Part shown: piece after piece, positions 41,661 to 49,154 of the stretch
Layout of the letters: each line of letters opens with the position of its first letter
Position numbering within the stretch: position 1 is the stretch's first letter
Source of the DNA: Paenibacillus glycanilyticus NBRC 16618
GTDB taxonomy: Bacteria > Bacillota > Bacilli > Paenibacillales > Paenibacillaceae
DNA: 64,000 bases
Reading direction: 5' to 3'
NCBI RefSeq assembly: GCF_004000805.1
Contig: NZ_BILY01000033.1
Span: forward strand, 17,946 to 81,945
Made by a program: the position numbers and the translations under genes
Notes under the pieces: model-generated
The model's database searches: none
Seen by the model: only the letters and a program-made list of their open reading frames with translations
What the model was told of the DNA's origin: nothing

Positions 41661-42323
41661 TTATTTCCAGCTTTCAAACTTATAAGTCCAGAACCTCTCC
41701 GTTCCCAAGCGTTCCTGAACCTCTTTGTCCGTGTGCTGCTTGTTCCCGAAGATTTCGGAACTGTTGAATTGGGAGCGGTGAGCCCGGATGGAAGCCATCT
41801 TGTTCTTCGTATAATCCCGCACGTCAAACGAGATATCCGGCTTGCCGATAAACTGCTCATGATTTCGGGAGAAAGCTACGCAATAGACAGGCGGCCGCTC
41901 TTCCTCCGGCAGTCTTCCGACCGTCCGAACAACGGCTTCCCCGGTTGCGTCATGGTCCGGATGAACGCTGTAGCCCGGATAAAACGTGAAGATAACGTCA
42001 GGCTTCACTTCTTCAATAAGAGCATGAATATGTTCATCAAGGAACACTTTGTCCTCGAACTCAATCGTTTTGTCATGGAAGCCAAGCATTCTCAGATCCT
42101 GGATTCCTATCGCCGCGCAGGACTCTTCAAGCTCGCCCCGGCGAATCTGCGGCAGCGTTATCCGGCTTGCGAACGGCGGAAAACCCATGTTCCGCGCCAT
42201 CTCCCCAAGGGTCAGGCAGGCGTAGGTAACCTGCGCGCCTTGATCGATCAACTGCGCCAGCGTACCCGACATTGTAAATGCTTCATCATCCGGATGCGGC
42301 AGAACTACTAATATACGTTCCAT
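41661..42323 (-). CDS. bshB2: Bacillithiol biosynthesis deacetylase BshB2
   Basis: 220-residue zinc LmbE/PIG-L deacetylase. RILVVLPHPDDEAFTMSGTL gives the zinc-binding His-Asp-Asp and YSVHPDHDATGEAVVR the third ligand; the tail SSEIFGNKQHT fits BshB2 (YojG). It removes acetyl from N-acetylglucosaminyl malate in bacillithiol synthesis and may act on bacillithiol conjugates. It follows yojF by 35-36 bp, as in Bacillus subtilis yojFG. Confidence 0.92.
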   Translation of the reverse strand: MERILVVLPHPDDEAFTMSGTLAQLIDQGAQVTYACLTLGEMARNMGFPPFASRITLPQIRRGELEESCAAIGIQDLRMLGFHDKTIEFEDKVFLDEHIHALIEEVKPDVIFTFYPGYSVHPDHDATGEAVVRTVGRLPEEERPPVYCVAFSRNHEQFIGKPDISFDVRDYTKNKMASIRAHRSQFNSSEIFGNKQHTDKEVQERLGTERFWTYKFESWK

Positions 42324-42358
42324 GTATTTTACTCTCCTTTCTAAAAGAAAGCTCCAAC

Positions 42359-42706
42359 TTAAAAAGGCTCCCGGCTGAGTTGCAAAGCGACAACAAGCTT
42401 GCCCTGCTGGTCATGGCCGGCGAGGATAAGCCGTTCGGCTTCGCTCTCTTCATAATGGGTCAAGCCTTCCGAATAAACCCAGCCCTGCTGCATTTTGAGT
42501 CCGACACGGAAAGGACCGTTCCCGGATATCAAACCATGCGAATATTGAATAACGGCATTCGATATAAAAGTAGCGGCCGGATGCTTGGAAGCATCGTTAT
42601 GAGCCGCGTATGCTCCTGTCGTCATCTCAAGATGAACATAGACATCTTGATCTTTCAAGCTTTCCAGTCGTCGTTGAACCTCGGCGGGATGGATCGGTTG
42701 CATCAT
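42359..42706 (-). CDS. yojF: YojF family protein (DUF1806)
   Basis: 115 residues: PIHPAEVQRRLESLKDQDVYV, TGAYAAHND, FRVGLKMQQGWVYSEGLTHY match the family that accompanies bshB2. Biochemical role not known. The ATG at 42706 follows AAAGGAGAA; an in-frame ATG at 42727 is in the promoter-proximal leader. First gene of a two-gene operon. Confidence 0.88.
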   Translation of the reverse strand: MMQPIHPAEVQRRLESLKDQDVYVHLEMTTGAYAAHNDASKHPAATFISNAVIQYSHGLISGNGPFRVGLKMQQGWVYSEGLTHYEESEAERLILAGHDQQGKLVVALQLSREPF

Positions 42707-42750
42707 CTTGGATTCTCCTTTAACCATAAAATGAATAATGAATTGAGAAG

Positions 42751-42780
42751 ATTGTATAGTAAGTTTATCGGAATAGCAAG
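42751..42780 (-). promoter_or_regulatory. Promoter of yojF-bshB2 with candidate sulfur-regulator site
   Basis: Minus strand -35 TTGCTA (42774-42779) and -10 TACAAT (42751-42756), 17 bp apart. The spacer holds TTCCGATAAACTTACTA, which shares CGGAATAGYAAG and ATAGTAAGTTT with the organosulfur promoter at 38422-38446. A repressor here would block RNA polymerase. Confidence 0.5.
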
Positions 42781-42787
42781 AATAAGA

Positions 42788-43342
42788 TTACTGTTCCGAT
42801 ACCTTTTTCTCATACAGGTTAAAATCGCCGATTGGATTGGCTGCGGTGCCTTTGAATTCATAACCGCAAGTGCTGCGGTAGAAGTCGTTCAGCTTCGGAT
42901 TATTGGCGATGCAGTCCAGCCTGATCCGGTCTTTACCCGGGAAATGAATGCCCGTGCTTGACCACTGCACGATAGCCTCGCCGAGATTACTCCCCGCGGC
43001 TGCGCGGTTAATATTAAGACGATGCAGATAGACCGAGCTCTCATGCCCTTCCTCGCCCCACAGCTCGCGATCCCAAGGGCTCGCCTGCTGCATCAGCATA
43101 ACCATCCCCATAAGCGTATCATCCTGTACGAAAATATACACTTCCCCGCGTTTGATCGCTTCCGGCGTACGATGGGAGTCTTCGCCCTGCAGCAGTCCGC
43201 TCCACTGCGTAGAGCCTCTGCTCTTCAGCCATTCCGCCGTCTGCACCAGCAGTCCCAGCACGGCTGGCGTATCCCCTTCCGTGGCCTGGAATACTTTTAT
43301 ATGATTCTGAATAATCCCGATTGGTTCTGATTGCGTAAACAT
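42788..43342 (-). CDS. GNAT acetyltransferase
   Basis: 184 residues: ESSVYLHRLNINRAAAGSNLGEAIVQW holds the GNAT beta4-alpha3 acetyl-CoA site, and LDCIANNPKLNDFYRSTCGYEF the C-terminal fold. Substrate unknown. The ATG at 43342 follows AGGAGGGCAG; the longer frame to 43417 overlaps the promoter. A minus-strand promoter (TTGTAG, 18 bp, TATACT) lies at 43381-43410. Confidence 0.82.
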   Translation of the reverse strand: MFTQSEPIGIIQNHIKVFQATEGDTPAVLGLLVQTAEWLKSRGSTQWSGLLQGEDSHRTPEAIKRGEVYIFVQDDTLMGMVMLMQQASPWDRELWGEEGHESSVYLHRLNINRAAAGSNLGEAIVQWSSTGIHFPGKDRIRLDCIANNPKLNDFYRSTCGYEFKGTAANPIGDFNLYEKKVSEQ

Positions 43343-43380
43343 GGATGACTGCCCTCCTGCTAATGGCCCAAGATACCTCC

Positions 43381-43485
43381 AGTATACTCTCTTTAGCCAA
43401 ACTTCTACAAATCTCAACCGCAGGTTGAGTCCGGCGAAAGTTCAATCCATGCGTTATTGTCCGGCTGGGGTAACTTCAATAGAAT
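43381..43485. promoter_or_regulatory. Divergent promoters around a 17-bp palindrome
   Basis: CTCAACC-GCA-GGTTGAG (43413-43429) lies just upstream of the minus-strand -35 (43405-43410). The plus-strand promoter is TTGTCC (43457-43462) and TAGAAT (43480-43485), 17 bp apart. The palindrome is a plausible operator for the XRE domain of the divergent gene. Confidence 0.5.
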
Positions 43486-43514
43486 GAGGAGTATCAAAAG
43501 GAGCGTGAGCGAAC

Positions 43515-44333
43515 ATGAAGGAGAAACTGGCGCGGAACATCGCCATTTACCGGAAAGAAAGAGGATTAACGCAAGAGGAGCTGGCGACCAGGCTGGGCAT
43601 TTCGTTCCAGGCCGTATCCAAATGGGAGAACGCCGTGACTATGCCGGACCTCTCGCTAGTGCCGGAGTTATGCCGCACGCTTGAAGTCAGCATCGACAAA
43701 CTGCTTGGTTACGTCTCGCAGGATAAGCCGATTACGATTTATGAAGAAGAATATAAGACGGAAAATTATTATTGGGGAACGGAGCCGAACAGCGGCGTAT
43801 ACGAGGTGCTGAAGGCTATGCCGCCGAGCAGGCGGCTGAAGCTTCTGGATATTGGCTGCGGTGAAGGCAGGGACGCGGTATTTTTCGCCCGGAACGGTTA
43901 TGAGGTAACGGGAATCGACGTTTCGGATGCCGGCATTGAGAAAACAAAACGGCTGGCCGAATACGCTGGCGTCCAGGTTAACGTGTTGAAAGCGGATGTG
44001 CTGGATTTCCGTCTCGACAAGCCATACGACATTATTTATTCCAGCGGGGTTCTTCATTACATCAAGCCTGAGTTCCGCCAGGAGATATTCGCGAACTACA
44101 AGCAGTTCACTAACCCCGGCGGAATCCATGTCCTGAACGTATTCGTGCATAAACCGTTTATCGCCCCGCCGCCTGAAAACGAACCTCATGCCTACAAATG
44201 GCATTCGGGCGAGCTGTTGTCGCACTATCGGGACTGGCTGATTAAAGACAGCGCCGAGATCGTGTTCGACTGCAACTCCAGCGGCATTCCCCATCAGCAT
44301 GCGATGAGCACGGTTATGGCGCAGAAGGCGTGA
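43515..44333 (+). CDS. XRE-type regulator fused to SAM-dependent methyltransferase
   Basis: 272-residue fusion. Residues 1-65 are a Cro/CI helix-turn-helix (NIAIYRKERGLTQEELATRL, ISFQAVSKWENAVTMPDLSL). A link near 70-95 leads to a class I methyltransferase with motif I LLDIGCGEGRDAVFFARNG, VTGIDVSDAGI, and SSGVLHYIKPEFRQEIF, closest to TehB/YjhP types. The fusion could be a DNA-binding regulator that senses SAM or a small-molecule substrate. AAGGAGCG precedes the ATG. It stands alone, divergent from the GNAT gene. Confidence 0.88.
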   Translation: MKEKLARNIAIYRKERGLTQEELATRLGISFQAVSKWENAVTMPDLSLVPELCRTLEVSIDKLLGYVSQDKPITIYEEEYKTENYYWGTEPNSGVYEVLKAMPPSRRLKLLDIGCGEGRDAVFFARNGYEVTGIDVSDAGIEKTKRLAEYAGVQVNVLKADVLDFRLDKPYDIIYSSGVLHYIKPEFRQEIFANYKQFTNPGGIHVLNVFVHKPFIAPPPENEPHAYKWHSGELLSHYRDWLIKDSAEIVFDCNSSGIPHQHAMSTVMAQKA

Positions 44334-44347
44334 CGAAGACGGTTAGC

Positions 44348-45631
44348 TTACGTTTCGTTCTTTTCTAATAGATATAATGCTTCATCAAGCGGAACCACAT
44401 ACTCTTCCCTGGCCTTCATGTCTTTCAGCCGCACTTTGCCGGTTCGGGCTTCTTCCTCGCCAATAAGCAGCGCGTAACGGATCGCCCTGCTTTCAAGCGA
44501 GGCCAGAGCCTTTTTCAGCTTTCTGCCCGCCGGCTCCATACCGGTCTGAATCCCACCCGAGCGCAGGACGGTCGCAGCCATCAAGGCATCCCCCCTTGTA
44601 TCGCCGATGGATAGGACAACGACCTTTGGAGCCTGCCCCGGGAATGGCCGGTCCCGGATCATTTCCATGATGGACTCCATGCCTAACGACAAGCCTGCCG
44701 CCGGGTAAGTCATATCCTCGTTCCCGATCAGCTTGCCGATTATCGCGTCGTACCTCCCGCCGCTTCCTATGCTGGATGCATAAACGCCGCTGGCATCAAA
44801 AATCTCATAGACGGTTCCCGTATAGAACGACAATCCCCGCGATAAAAAAGGATCAAAGCGGCAAATGTCCGAAAGCTTAAGCTTGTCGATCAGCATCTGA
44901 AGAGCGCGGACCTCGGCAGCTCCTTGCGATTCCTTGAGACCATAGCGCCCCGCCAGAAGGCCGAAAGAAGGTTCATCCATGGCAATAAGCTCTGCAATCT
45001 CCTCAACGGCTGACCTCGAAATTCCTTTGTCCCTCAATTCCGCCAGAACGCCATCGCTGCCTATCTTCTCAAGTTTGTCGAGCGTAAGCATCACGGACAG
45101 GCTTTCCTCCGCCGGCACGCCTACCGCACCCAATATTTCGCTTAAAAACCGGCGGTTATTCCAGCGCAGCGTGACCGGAATGGCGAGCCTTTTGAACACC
45201 TCAACCGCTATCAGCATCAGCTCCGCTTCCGCTTCTGGCCCCTCAACGCCTACCATATCCACATCGCATTGGAGAAATTCCCGCAAGCGGCCGCGCTTCA
45301 CCGGACCATCGCGAAAAACCTTCCCGATCTCGTACCGTCTGTACGGAAGCTTGATTCCGGGATTCAAAGCCATGACCTTCGCGAAAGGAATCGTCAAATC
45401 GTAACGCAGCCCCAGCTTCCTTCCGCCTTGATCCGTGAACCGGTACATCTCCTTCAATATCTCGTCGCCGCCCGCATATTTGGAGGTCAATAAATCCAGC
45501 TCGTGAAGCACCGTAGACTCCATGCTCTCAAAGTCGTACAGCTCGAAAACCTCCTGCAGCACCCCTCTAACCTTCTGGCGGACGGCTTGTTCCTTTCCGA
45601 AAAAATCGTAGGTTCCTTTTACGTTTTGCAT
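44348..45631 (-). CDS. hisS: Histidyl-tRNA synthetase, probable second copy
   Basis: 427-residue class II synthetase. GTYDFFGKEQAVRQKVRGVL, motif 2 region YRRYEIGKVFRDGPVKRGRLREFLQCDVD, HisRS signature RGLSFYTGTVYEIF (the usual Asp of RGLDYY is Ser here), and motif 3 AAGLSLGMESIMEM. The C-terminal anticodon-binding domain (about 330-427) is present, so this is a synthetase rather than HisZ. The ATG at 45631 follows AGGAGAG. A 310-nt leader with a His-rich peptide and terminator precedes it. Likely a stress or starvation copy beside a housekeeping HisRS elsewhere (inference). Confidence 0.9.
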   Translation of the reverse strand: MQNVKGTYDFFGKEQAVRQKVRGVLQEVFELYDFESMESTVLHELDLLTSKYAGGDEILKEMYRFTDQGGRKLGLRYDLTIPFAKVMALNPGIKLPYRRYEIGKVFRDGPVKRGRLREFLQCDVDMVGVEGPEAEAELMLIAVEVFKRLAIPVTLRWNNRRFLSEILGAVGVPAEESLSVMLTLDKLEKIGSDGVLAELRDKGISRSAVEEIAELIAMDEPSFGLLAGRYGLKESQGAAEVRALQMLIDKLKLSDICRFDPFLSRGLSFYTGTVYEIFDASGVYASSIGSGGRYDAIIGKLIGNEDMTYPAAGLSLGMESIMEMIRDRPFPGQAPKVVVLSIGDTRGDALMAATVLRSGGIQTGMEPAGRKLKKALASLESRAIRYALLIGEEEARTGKVRLKDMKAREEYVVPLDEALYLLEKNET

Positions 45632-45698
45632 AACCCGGCACTCTCCTTTTATTTTGGGCAAGCGTAAACGGCTGCGCCGTCCTTAGGAGGGGCAGCAT

Positions 45699-45761
45699 AC
45701 GTTTCGCGAATGAAATATAAGCACAGTATAGAAAAACGTATACTTTCTTATATTTTAAAAT
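45699..45761. repeat. Palindromic repeat, copy 2 (hisS leader)
   Basis: Second copy of the element at 40527-40590, same orientation, about 85 percent identical by eye. AAATATAAG (45713-45721) pairs with CTTATATTT (45747-45755), with inner AGTATA/TATACT. It lies between the leader terminator and the hisS ribosome binding site. Confidence 0.75.
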
Positions 45762-45794
45762 AAAAAACGCGCAGGACCTCTTGGTCCTGCGCGT
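45762..45794 (-). terminator. Attenuator terminator of the hisS leader
   Basis: ACGCGCAGGACC and GGTCCTGCGCGT (45767-45794) form a 12-bp stem followed by TTTTTTA on the minus strand, 130 nt before hisS. Confidence 0.9.
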
Positions 45795-45806
45795 CACGTA
45801 TGCCGC

Positions 45807-45866
45807 AGGGAGGCCAACGCGAATGGCGTTAGCCTCCCTGAATTTTTGTATCAGGGGTGCTAACGC
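45807..45866 (-). promoter_or_regulatory. Mutually exclusive attenuator hairpins of the hisS leader
   Basis: On the minus-strand RNA, segment 1 GCGTTAGC (45859-45866) pairs with segment 2 GCTAACGC (45826-45833), helped by CCCTGA/TCAGGG. Segment 2, as AGGGAGGCTAACGC (45826-45839), can instead pair with segment 3 GCGTTGGCCTCCCT (45807-45820). Segment 1 includes the stop codon of the leader peptide. If segment 3 is free, CCTGCG next to it can pair with CGCAGG of the terminator's 5' arm. Confidence 0.7.
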
Positions 45867-45910
45867 TTTTTGTAGTGATGATGAAGTTGATTAAACGCGA
45901 ATGTCCGCAT
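45860..45910 (-). CDS. His-rich leader peptide of hisS
   Basis: A 16-codon reading frame MRTFAFNQLHHHYKKR ending in TAG. AAGGAG lies 8 nt before the ATG, and the promoter is 40 nt upstream. Codons 10-12 are CAT CAT CAC. The stop codon falls in the first arm of the downstream attenuator hairpin. Length, position and repeated cognate codons are those of leader peptides that control transcription by ribosome stalling. Translation is predicted, not shown. Confidence 0.75.
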   Translation of the reverse strand: MRTFAFNQLHHHYKKR

Positions 45911-45950
45911 ATGCGTAACTCCTTCATTCAAACTCGAATAATTATCGTTG

Positions 45951-45979
45951 ATTATAGCAGGGCTGATTCAAAGATGCAA
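45951..45979 (-). promoter_or_regulatory. Promoter of the hisS leader
   Basis: Minus strand -35 TTGCAT (45974-45979) and perfect -10 TATAAT (45951-45956), 17 bp apart. Confidence 0.8.
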
Positions 45980-46129
45980 TGACCGGTAATCGGTCCTGCG
46001 AAGATCGGATATTTTCTTTCCAGAACCGACATCATATGACCTTTTCACAACATTGGGAAAGAAGTACCAAACCCTCGGTTACGGGATAAGCAGCAGGACC
46101 TTTGCGGAAACTAACGGCCAGAAGTCTGA

Positions 46130-46159
46130 TTGACACCTCATATTACTTTAGTTCATAAT
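46130..46159 (+). promoter_or_regulatory. Promoter of the MarR-exporter operon
   Basis: TTGACA (46130-46135) and CATAAT (46154-46159) are 18 bp apart. The A/T-rich TATTACTTTAGTTCATAATA across it is a possible MarR operator. Confidence 0.6.
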
Positions 46160-46195
46160 AATTCGCACGCAAACTATTTTTGGAGGAAAGCTGCA

Positions 46196-46636
46196 GTGGA
46201 AGAACAGCGGATCGTGGGCATTTTTCAAGCTTATCGCGAAATCAATCAAGTCTTTTTCCAGATATTATCCAAAGCGGCTAGCAAGCATAACTTGACCGCT
46301 CTTCAGCTTTTGGTGCTGCGAGTACTGCACGAAACCCCCGAAATCCGCATGTCCGAGCTGGCCGAGAAGCTGAATGTGGGCAACAGCACGATGAGCGGCA
46401 TCGTGGACCGGATGGTGAAGGCAGGCATCTTGGAGCGCGAACGAACGGAAGCGGATCGCAGGGCGATGACGATGAAGCTGACTGAGAAAGGCAAGGAGCT
46501 CTGGCGCGAGACGGATGCGACGCGCATGAATATGATGCGTCCCCTGCTGTCCATGACCGAGCAAGATCACCGCGAGCTGAGCCGGCTCCAGAACGAAGTA
46601 TTGCGTTTACTAAAACAATCCAAGGAGGAAGCTTAA
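46196..46636 (+). CDS. MarR-family transcriptional regulator
   Basis: 146 residues with the MarR winged helix: NLTALQLLVLRVLHETPEIRMSELAE, LNVGNSTMSGIVDRMVKAGI and wing RTEADRRAMTMKLTEKG. The start is GTG at 46196 with GGAGGAAAG upstream; a frame beginning at 46130 overlaps the promoter. It is followed at 3 bp by an exporter, so it is the likely local repressor of that operon, released by a toxic compound. Confidence 0.9.
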   Translation: MEEQRIVGIFQAYREINQVFFQILSKAASKHNLTALQLLVLRVLHETPEIRMSELAEKLNVGNSTMSGIVDRMVKAGILERERTEADRRAMTMKLTEKGKELWRETDATRMNMMRPLLSMTEQDHRELSRLQNEVLRLLKQSKEEA

Positions 46637-46639
46637 GCC

Positions 46640-48421
46640 ATGACAACAGCTGTGTCCAATCAATTGCGCAAAGGGCCGATAATGGCCTCCTTGCTCATCG
46701 CGGCGTTCGTGGCTCTATTGAGCCAAACCGTGCTTAACGTCGCGTTGCCGAAAATGATGGCAGATCTTGACGTCGGCGAAAGCACGATCCAATGGCTGTC
46801 CAACGGCTACATGCTGGTGAACGGCGTGCTGGTCCCAATCAGCGCTTATCTGATCAATCGGTTTACGACCCGGAAGTTGTTTCTGGTCGCCTCATCCTTA
46901 TTCGCGATCGGTACGATCGTATGCGCCCTGTCGGGCGACTTCAGCTCTTTGTTAGCCGGGCGTCTCGTACAGGCATGCGGCGCCGGCATTCTGATGCCGC
47001 TGATGACTATCGTCACCTTGACCATCTTCCCCGTCGAAGAGCGCGGCAAAGCGATGGGCCTGATGGGCGTTGCGATGATTTTCGCACCGGCCGTAGGACC
47101 AACGCTCTCCGGCTGGGTCGTCGAGCACTACGACTGGCATGTGCTGTTCTATATCGTATTGCCGCTCTCCATTCTCGCCGTTGTATTCGGCGCTTTCTCG
47201 ATGAAGGACGTCATCAAAACGTCCCGGCCTAATCTCGACATTCTGAGCGTCGTGCTATCCACTCTTGGCTTTGGCGGCCTGTTATACGGCTTCAGTGAAG
47301 CGGGTACGGAAGGCTGGGATTCCACCGAAGTCATCGTTTGCTTGGCCGTCGGCGCGATTGCGCTCATTCTGTTCATTGTCCGTTCGATATTGATGAAAGC
47401 TCCGCTGCTTGAGATGCGCGTATTCAAGTATCCGATGTTCTCGCTTACCGCGTTGATCAACGCCATTATTACCATGGCCATGTTCTCCGGCATGATTCTA
47501 TTGCCGATCTTCCTGCAGAATATCCGCGGCTTTACGCCTCTCGAATCCGGATTGCTGCTGCTCCCGGGCGCTATCCTGATGGGTATCATGTCGCCGATCA
47601 CCGGCATGGTGTTCGATAAAATCGGCGCACGCTGGCTGGCCGTCGTCGGCCTCGCCATTACAGCCGTTACGACGTACGAATTCAGTCATTTAGCAATCGA
47701 TTCGTCGTACAATCACATGATGCTCTTCTATACGCTTCGGATGTTCGGTATGTCCATGCTGATGATGCCCATCCAGACAGCTGGCCTCAACCAGCTGCCG
47801 CGCCGCCTGAATGCGCATGGCTCGGCCATGTCACAAACGCTCCGGAACGTCTCCGGCGCGCTTGGTACCGCGATCCTCGTCACCATCATGACCAACAAAG
47901 CCGCGTCGCATGCGAAGGAGCTGATCATCACCGGCAACATCTCGCCGTCCGACAAAGCAAAAATGGGCGAAATCACCATACAATCGACGATTTACGGTAT
48001 TAACCAATCGTTCGTCGTCGCGACATGGTTGACGATTGCCGCACTCGTGCTCGCCTTCTTCATCCGCAAGGTGAAGCCTGCCGAGGACGCGGTGCAGGTG
48101 CCGGATAAGACTGCGGAGGCGGTGCAGATGCCGGATAAGGCGGAGAAGGAGGCGGCGCCTGCCGCGGAATTGGCTAACAACGAAAATCGCTCGAACCGGC
48201 AAAGCGCAGACGGCGAATTCCGCAACGCCATCCGCGGGTTCCTTACGCCTGAACCGCCGAAAGACAAGAACAACGAACACTTTAACGATCAGGAATACCG
48301 GAAGGCGATTCTAAGGTTAAAAGGCACTCCCGAACAGGATGACCGCCAGGAAGAAATGAACGATAAGGCATACCGGGAGTCGCTTAAGAAGCTCAACAAA
48401 CCGCAAAAAGAAAGCGAATGA
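46640..48421 (+). CDS. DHA2-family multidrug exporter with repeated C-terminal tail
   Basis: 593-residue MFS protein with about 14 membrane spans, EmrB/LmrB type: motif A-like LINRFTTRKLFLVAS, motif C GVAMIFAPAVGPTLSGWVVE. After the last span (near 470) comes a hydrophilic tail of about 115 residues. It has a short repeat (VQVPDKTAEA/VQMPDKAEKE) and three degenerate units of the form E-x-R-x-A-I/L-x-x-L (EFRNAIRGFL, EYRKAILRLK, AYRESLKKLN). Such a tail is not usual for the family. Probably proton-driven drug export controlled by the MarR protein. Confidence 0.9.
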   Translation: MTTAVSNQLRKGPIMASLLIAAFVALLSQTVLNVALPKMMADLDVGESTIQWLSNGYMLVNGVLVPISAYLINRFTTRKLFLVASSLFAIGTIVCALSGDFSSLLAGRLVQACGAGILMPLMTIVTLTIFPVEERGKAMGLMGVAMIFAPAVGPTLSGWVVEHYDWHVLFYIVLPLSILAVVFGAFSMKDVIKTSRPNLDILSVVLSTLGFGGLLYGFSEAGTEGWDSTEVIVCLAVGAIALILFIVRSILMKAPLLEMRVFKYPMFSLTALINAIITMAMFSGMILLPIFLQNIRGFTPLESGLLLLPGAILMGIMSPITGMVFDKIGARWLAVVGLAITAVTTYEFSHLAIDSSYNHMMLFYTLRMFGMSMLMMPIQTAGLNQLPRRLNAHGSAMSQTLRNVSGALGTAILVTIMTNKAASHAKELIITGNISPSDKAKMGEITIQSTIYGINQSFVVATWLTIAALVLAFFIRKVKPAEDAVQVPDKTAEAVQMPDKAEKEAAPAAELANNENRSNRQSADGEFRNAIRGFLTPEPPKDKNNEHFNDQEYRKAILRLKGTPEQDDRQEEMNDKAYRESLKKLNKPQKESE

Positions 48422-48461
48422 GAAATCGCGTTTTTTCAGAGCCAAGAGAGGAGATTAAACG

Positions 48462-49028
48462 ATGAAAATTTATATTGTTTACGATAGCGAAGCAGGCCAC
48501 ACGGAACAACTTGCCCGCTCCATTGCCAAAGGTGCCGAAAGCGTGGAAGGAGCGGAGGTCTTCATCAATCACGTCAAACAGGCGAACGTCAAAGACCTCG
48601 CTCAGATGGATGCCATTATCTGGGGCTGTCCCGGGCACTTCGGCACGATCAGTTCCGGCATGAAAGAGTGGATCGACAAACTCGGCTATTTATGGGCCAA
48701 CGGAACGCTGGTTGATAAAATCGGCGCCGTTTTCTGCACGACTGCAACCATCCACGGCGGGATAGAAGCCACCTTATTGAACTTGATTACGCCGATGCTT
48801 CACCAAGGGATGATCATCGTCGGCTTGCCGGCCAATATTCCCGCAAATGCGCTGTACGGCAGTTATTACGGCGTTGGCGTCACATCTCCCGTTGAGGATA
48901 CCCATGATCCGCTGAGCCAATCGCTCTTCGCGAAAGGGCTGGCGCTTGGCGAAGCTCTCGGAACGCGCGTAGCTAATGCGGCGGGCACTTATGCGGCGGG
49001 CAAAAAGACTCTGGGGACGACGGTATAA
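48462..49028 (+). CDS. WrbA-like NAD(P)H:quinone oxidoreductase / flavodoxin-fold protein
   Basis: 188 residues: MKIYIVYDSEAGHTEQLARSI is an FMN phosphate loop and IIWGCPGHFGTISSGMKEWID the flavin-ring loop of WrbA proteins; FCTTATIHGGIEATLLNLITP completes the fold. GAGAGGAG lies upstream of the ATG. Third gene of the MarR-exporter operon, suggesting response to quinones or electrophiles. Confidence 0.87.
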   Translation: MKIYIVYDSEAGHTEQLARSIAKGAESVEGAEVFINHVKQANVKDLAQMDAIIWGCPGHFGTISSGMKEWIDKLGYLWANGTLVDKIGAVFCTTATIHGGIEATLLNLITPMLHQGMIIVGLPANIPANALYGSYYGVGVTSPVEDTHDPLSQSLFAKGLALGEALGTRVANAAGTYAAGKKTLGTTV

Positions 49029-49081
49029 GCAAGCGCGGTTAACGCGTTTAAGAGGCATTTGAACTGGCCTTATGATATGAC

Positions 49082-49114
49082 AAGCGCGGCCCTTCCAGGG
49101 GTCGCGCTTTTATT
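49082..49114 (+). terminator. Terminator after the wrbA-like gene
   Basis: AAGCGCGGCCC and GGGGTCGCGCTT pair around a short loop, followed by TTATT. Confidence 0.8.
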
Positions 49115-49154
49115 GAATCGGCTTGATTTTCCGCCCGGGCGTTTTCTGTTTCAA

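Noticed and set aside
45762..45960. His-specific T-box upstream of hisS
   Set aside because: No T-box sequence (GGGTGG-ACCGCG type) or stem I motifs were found; the leader peptide with three His codons and the alternative hairpins explain the region better.
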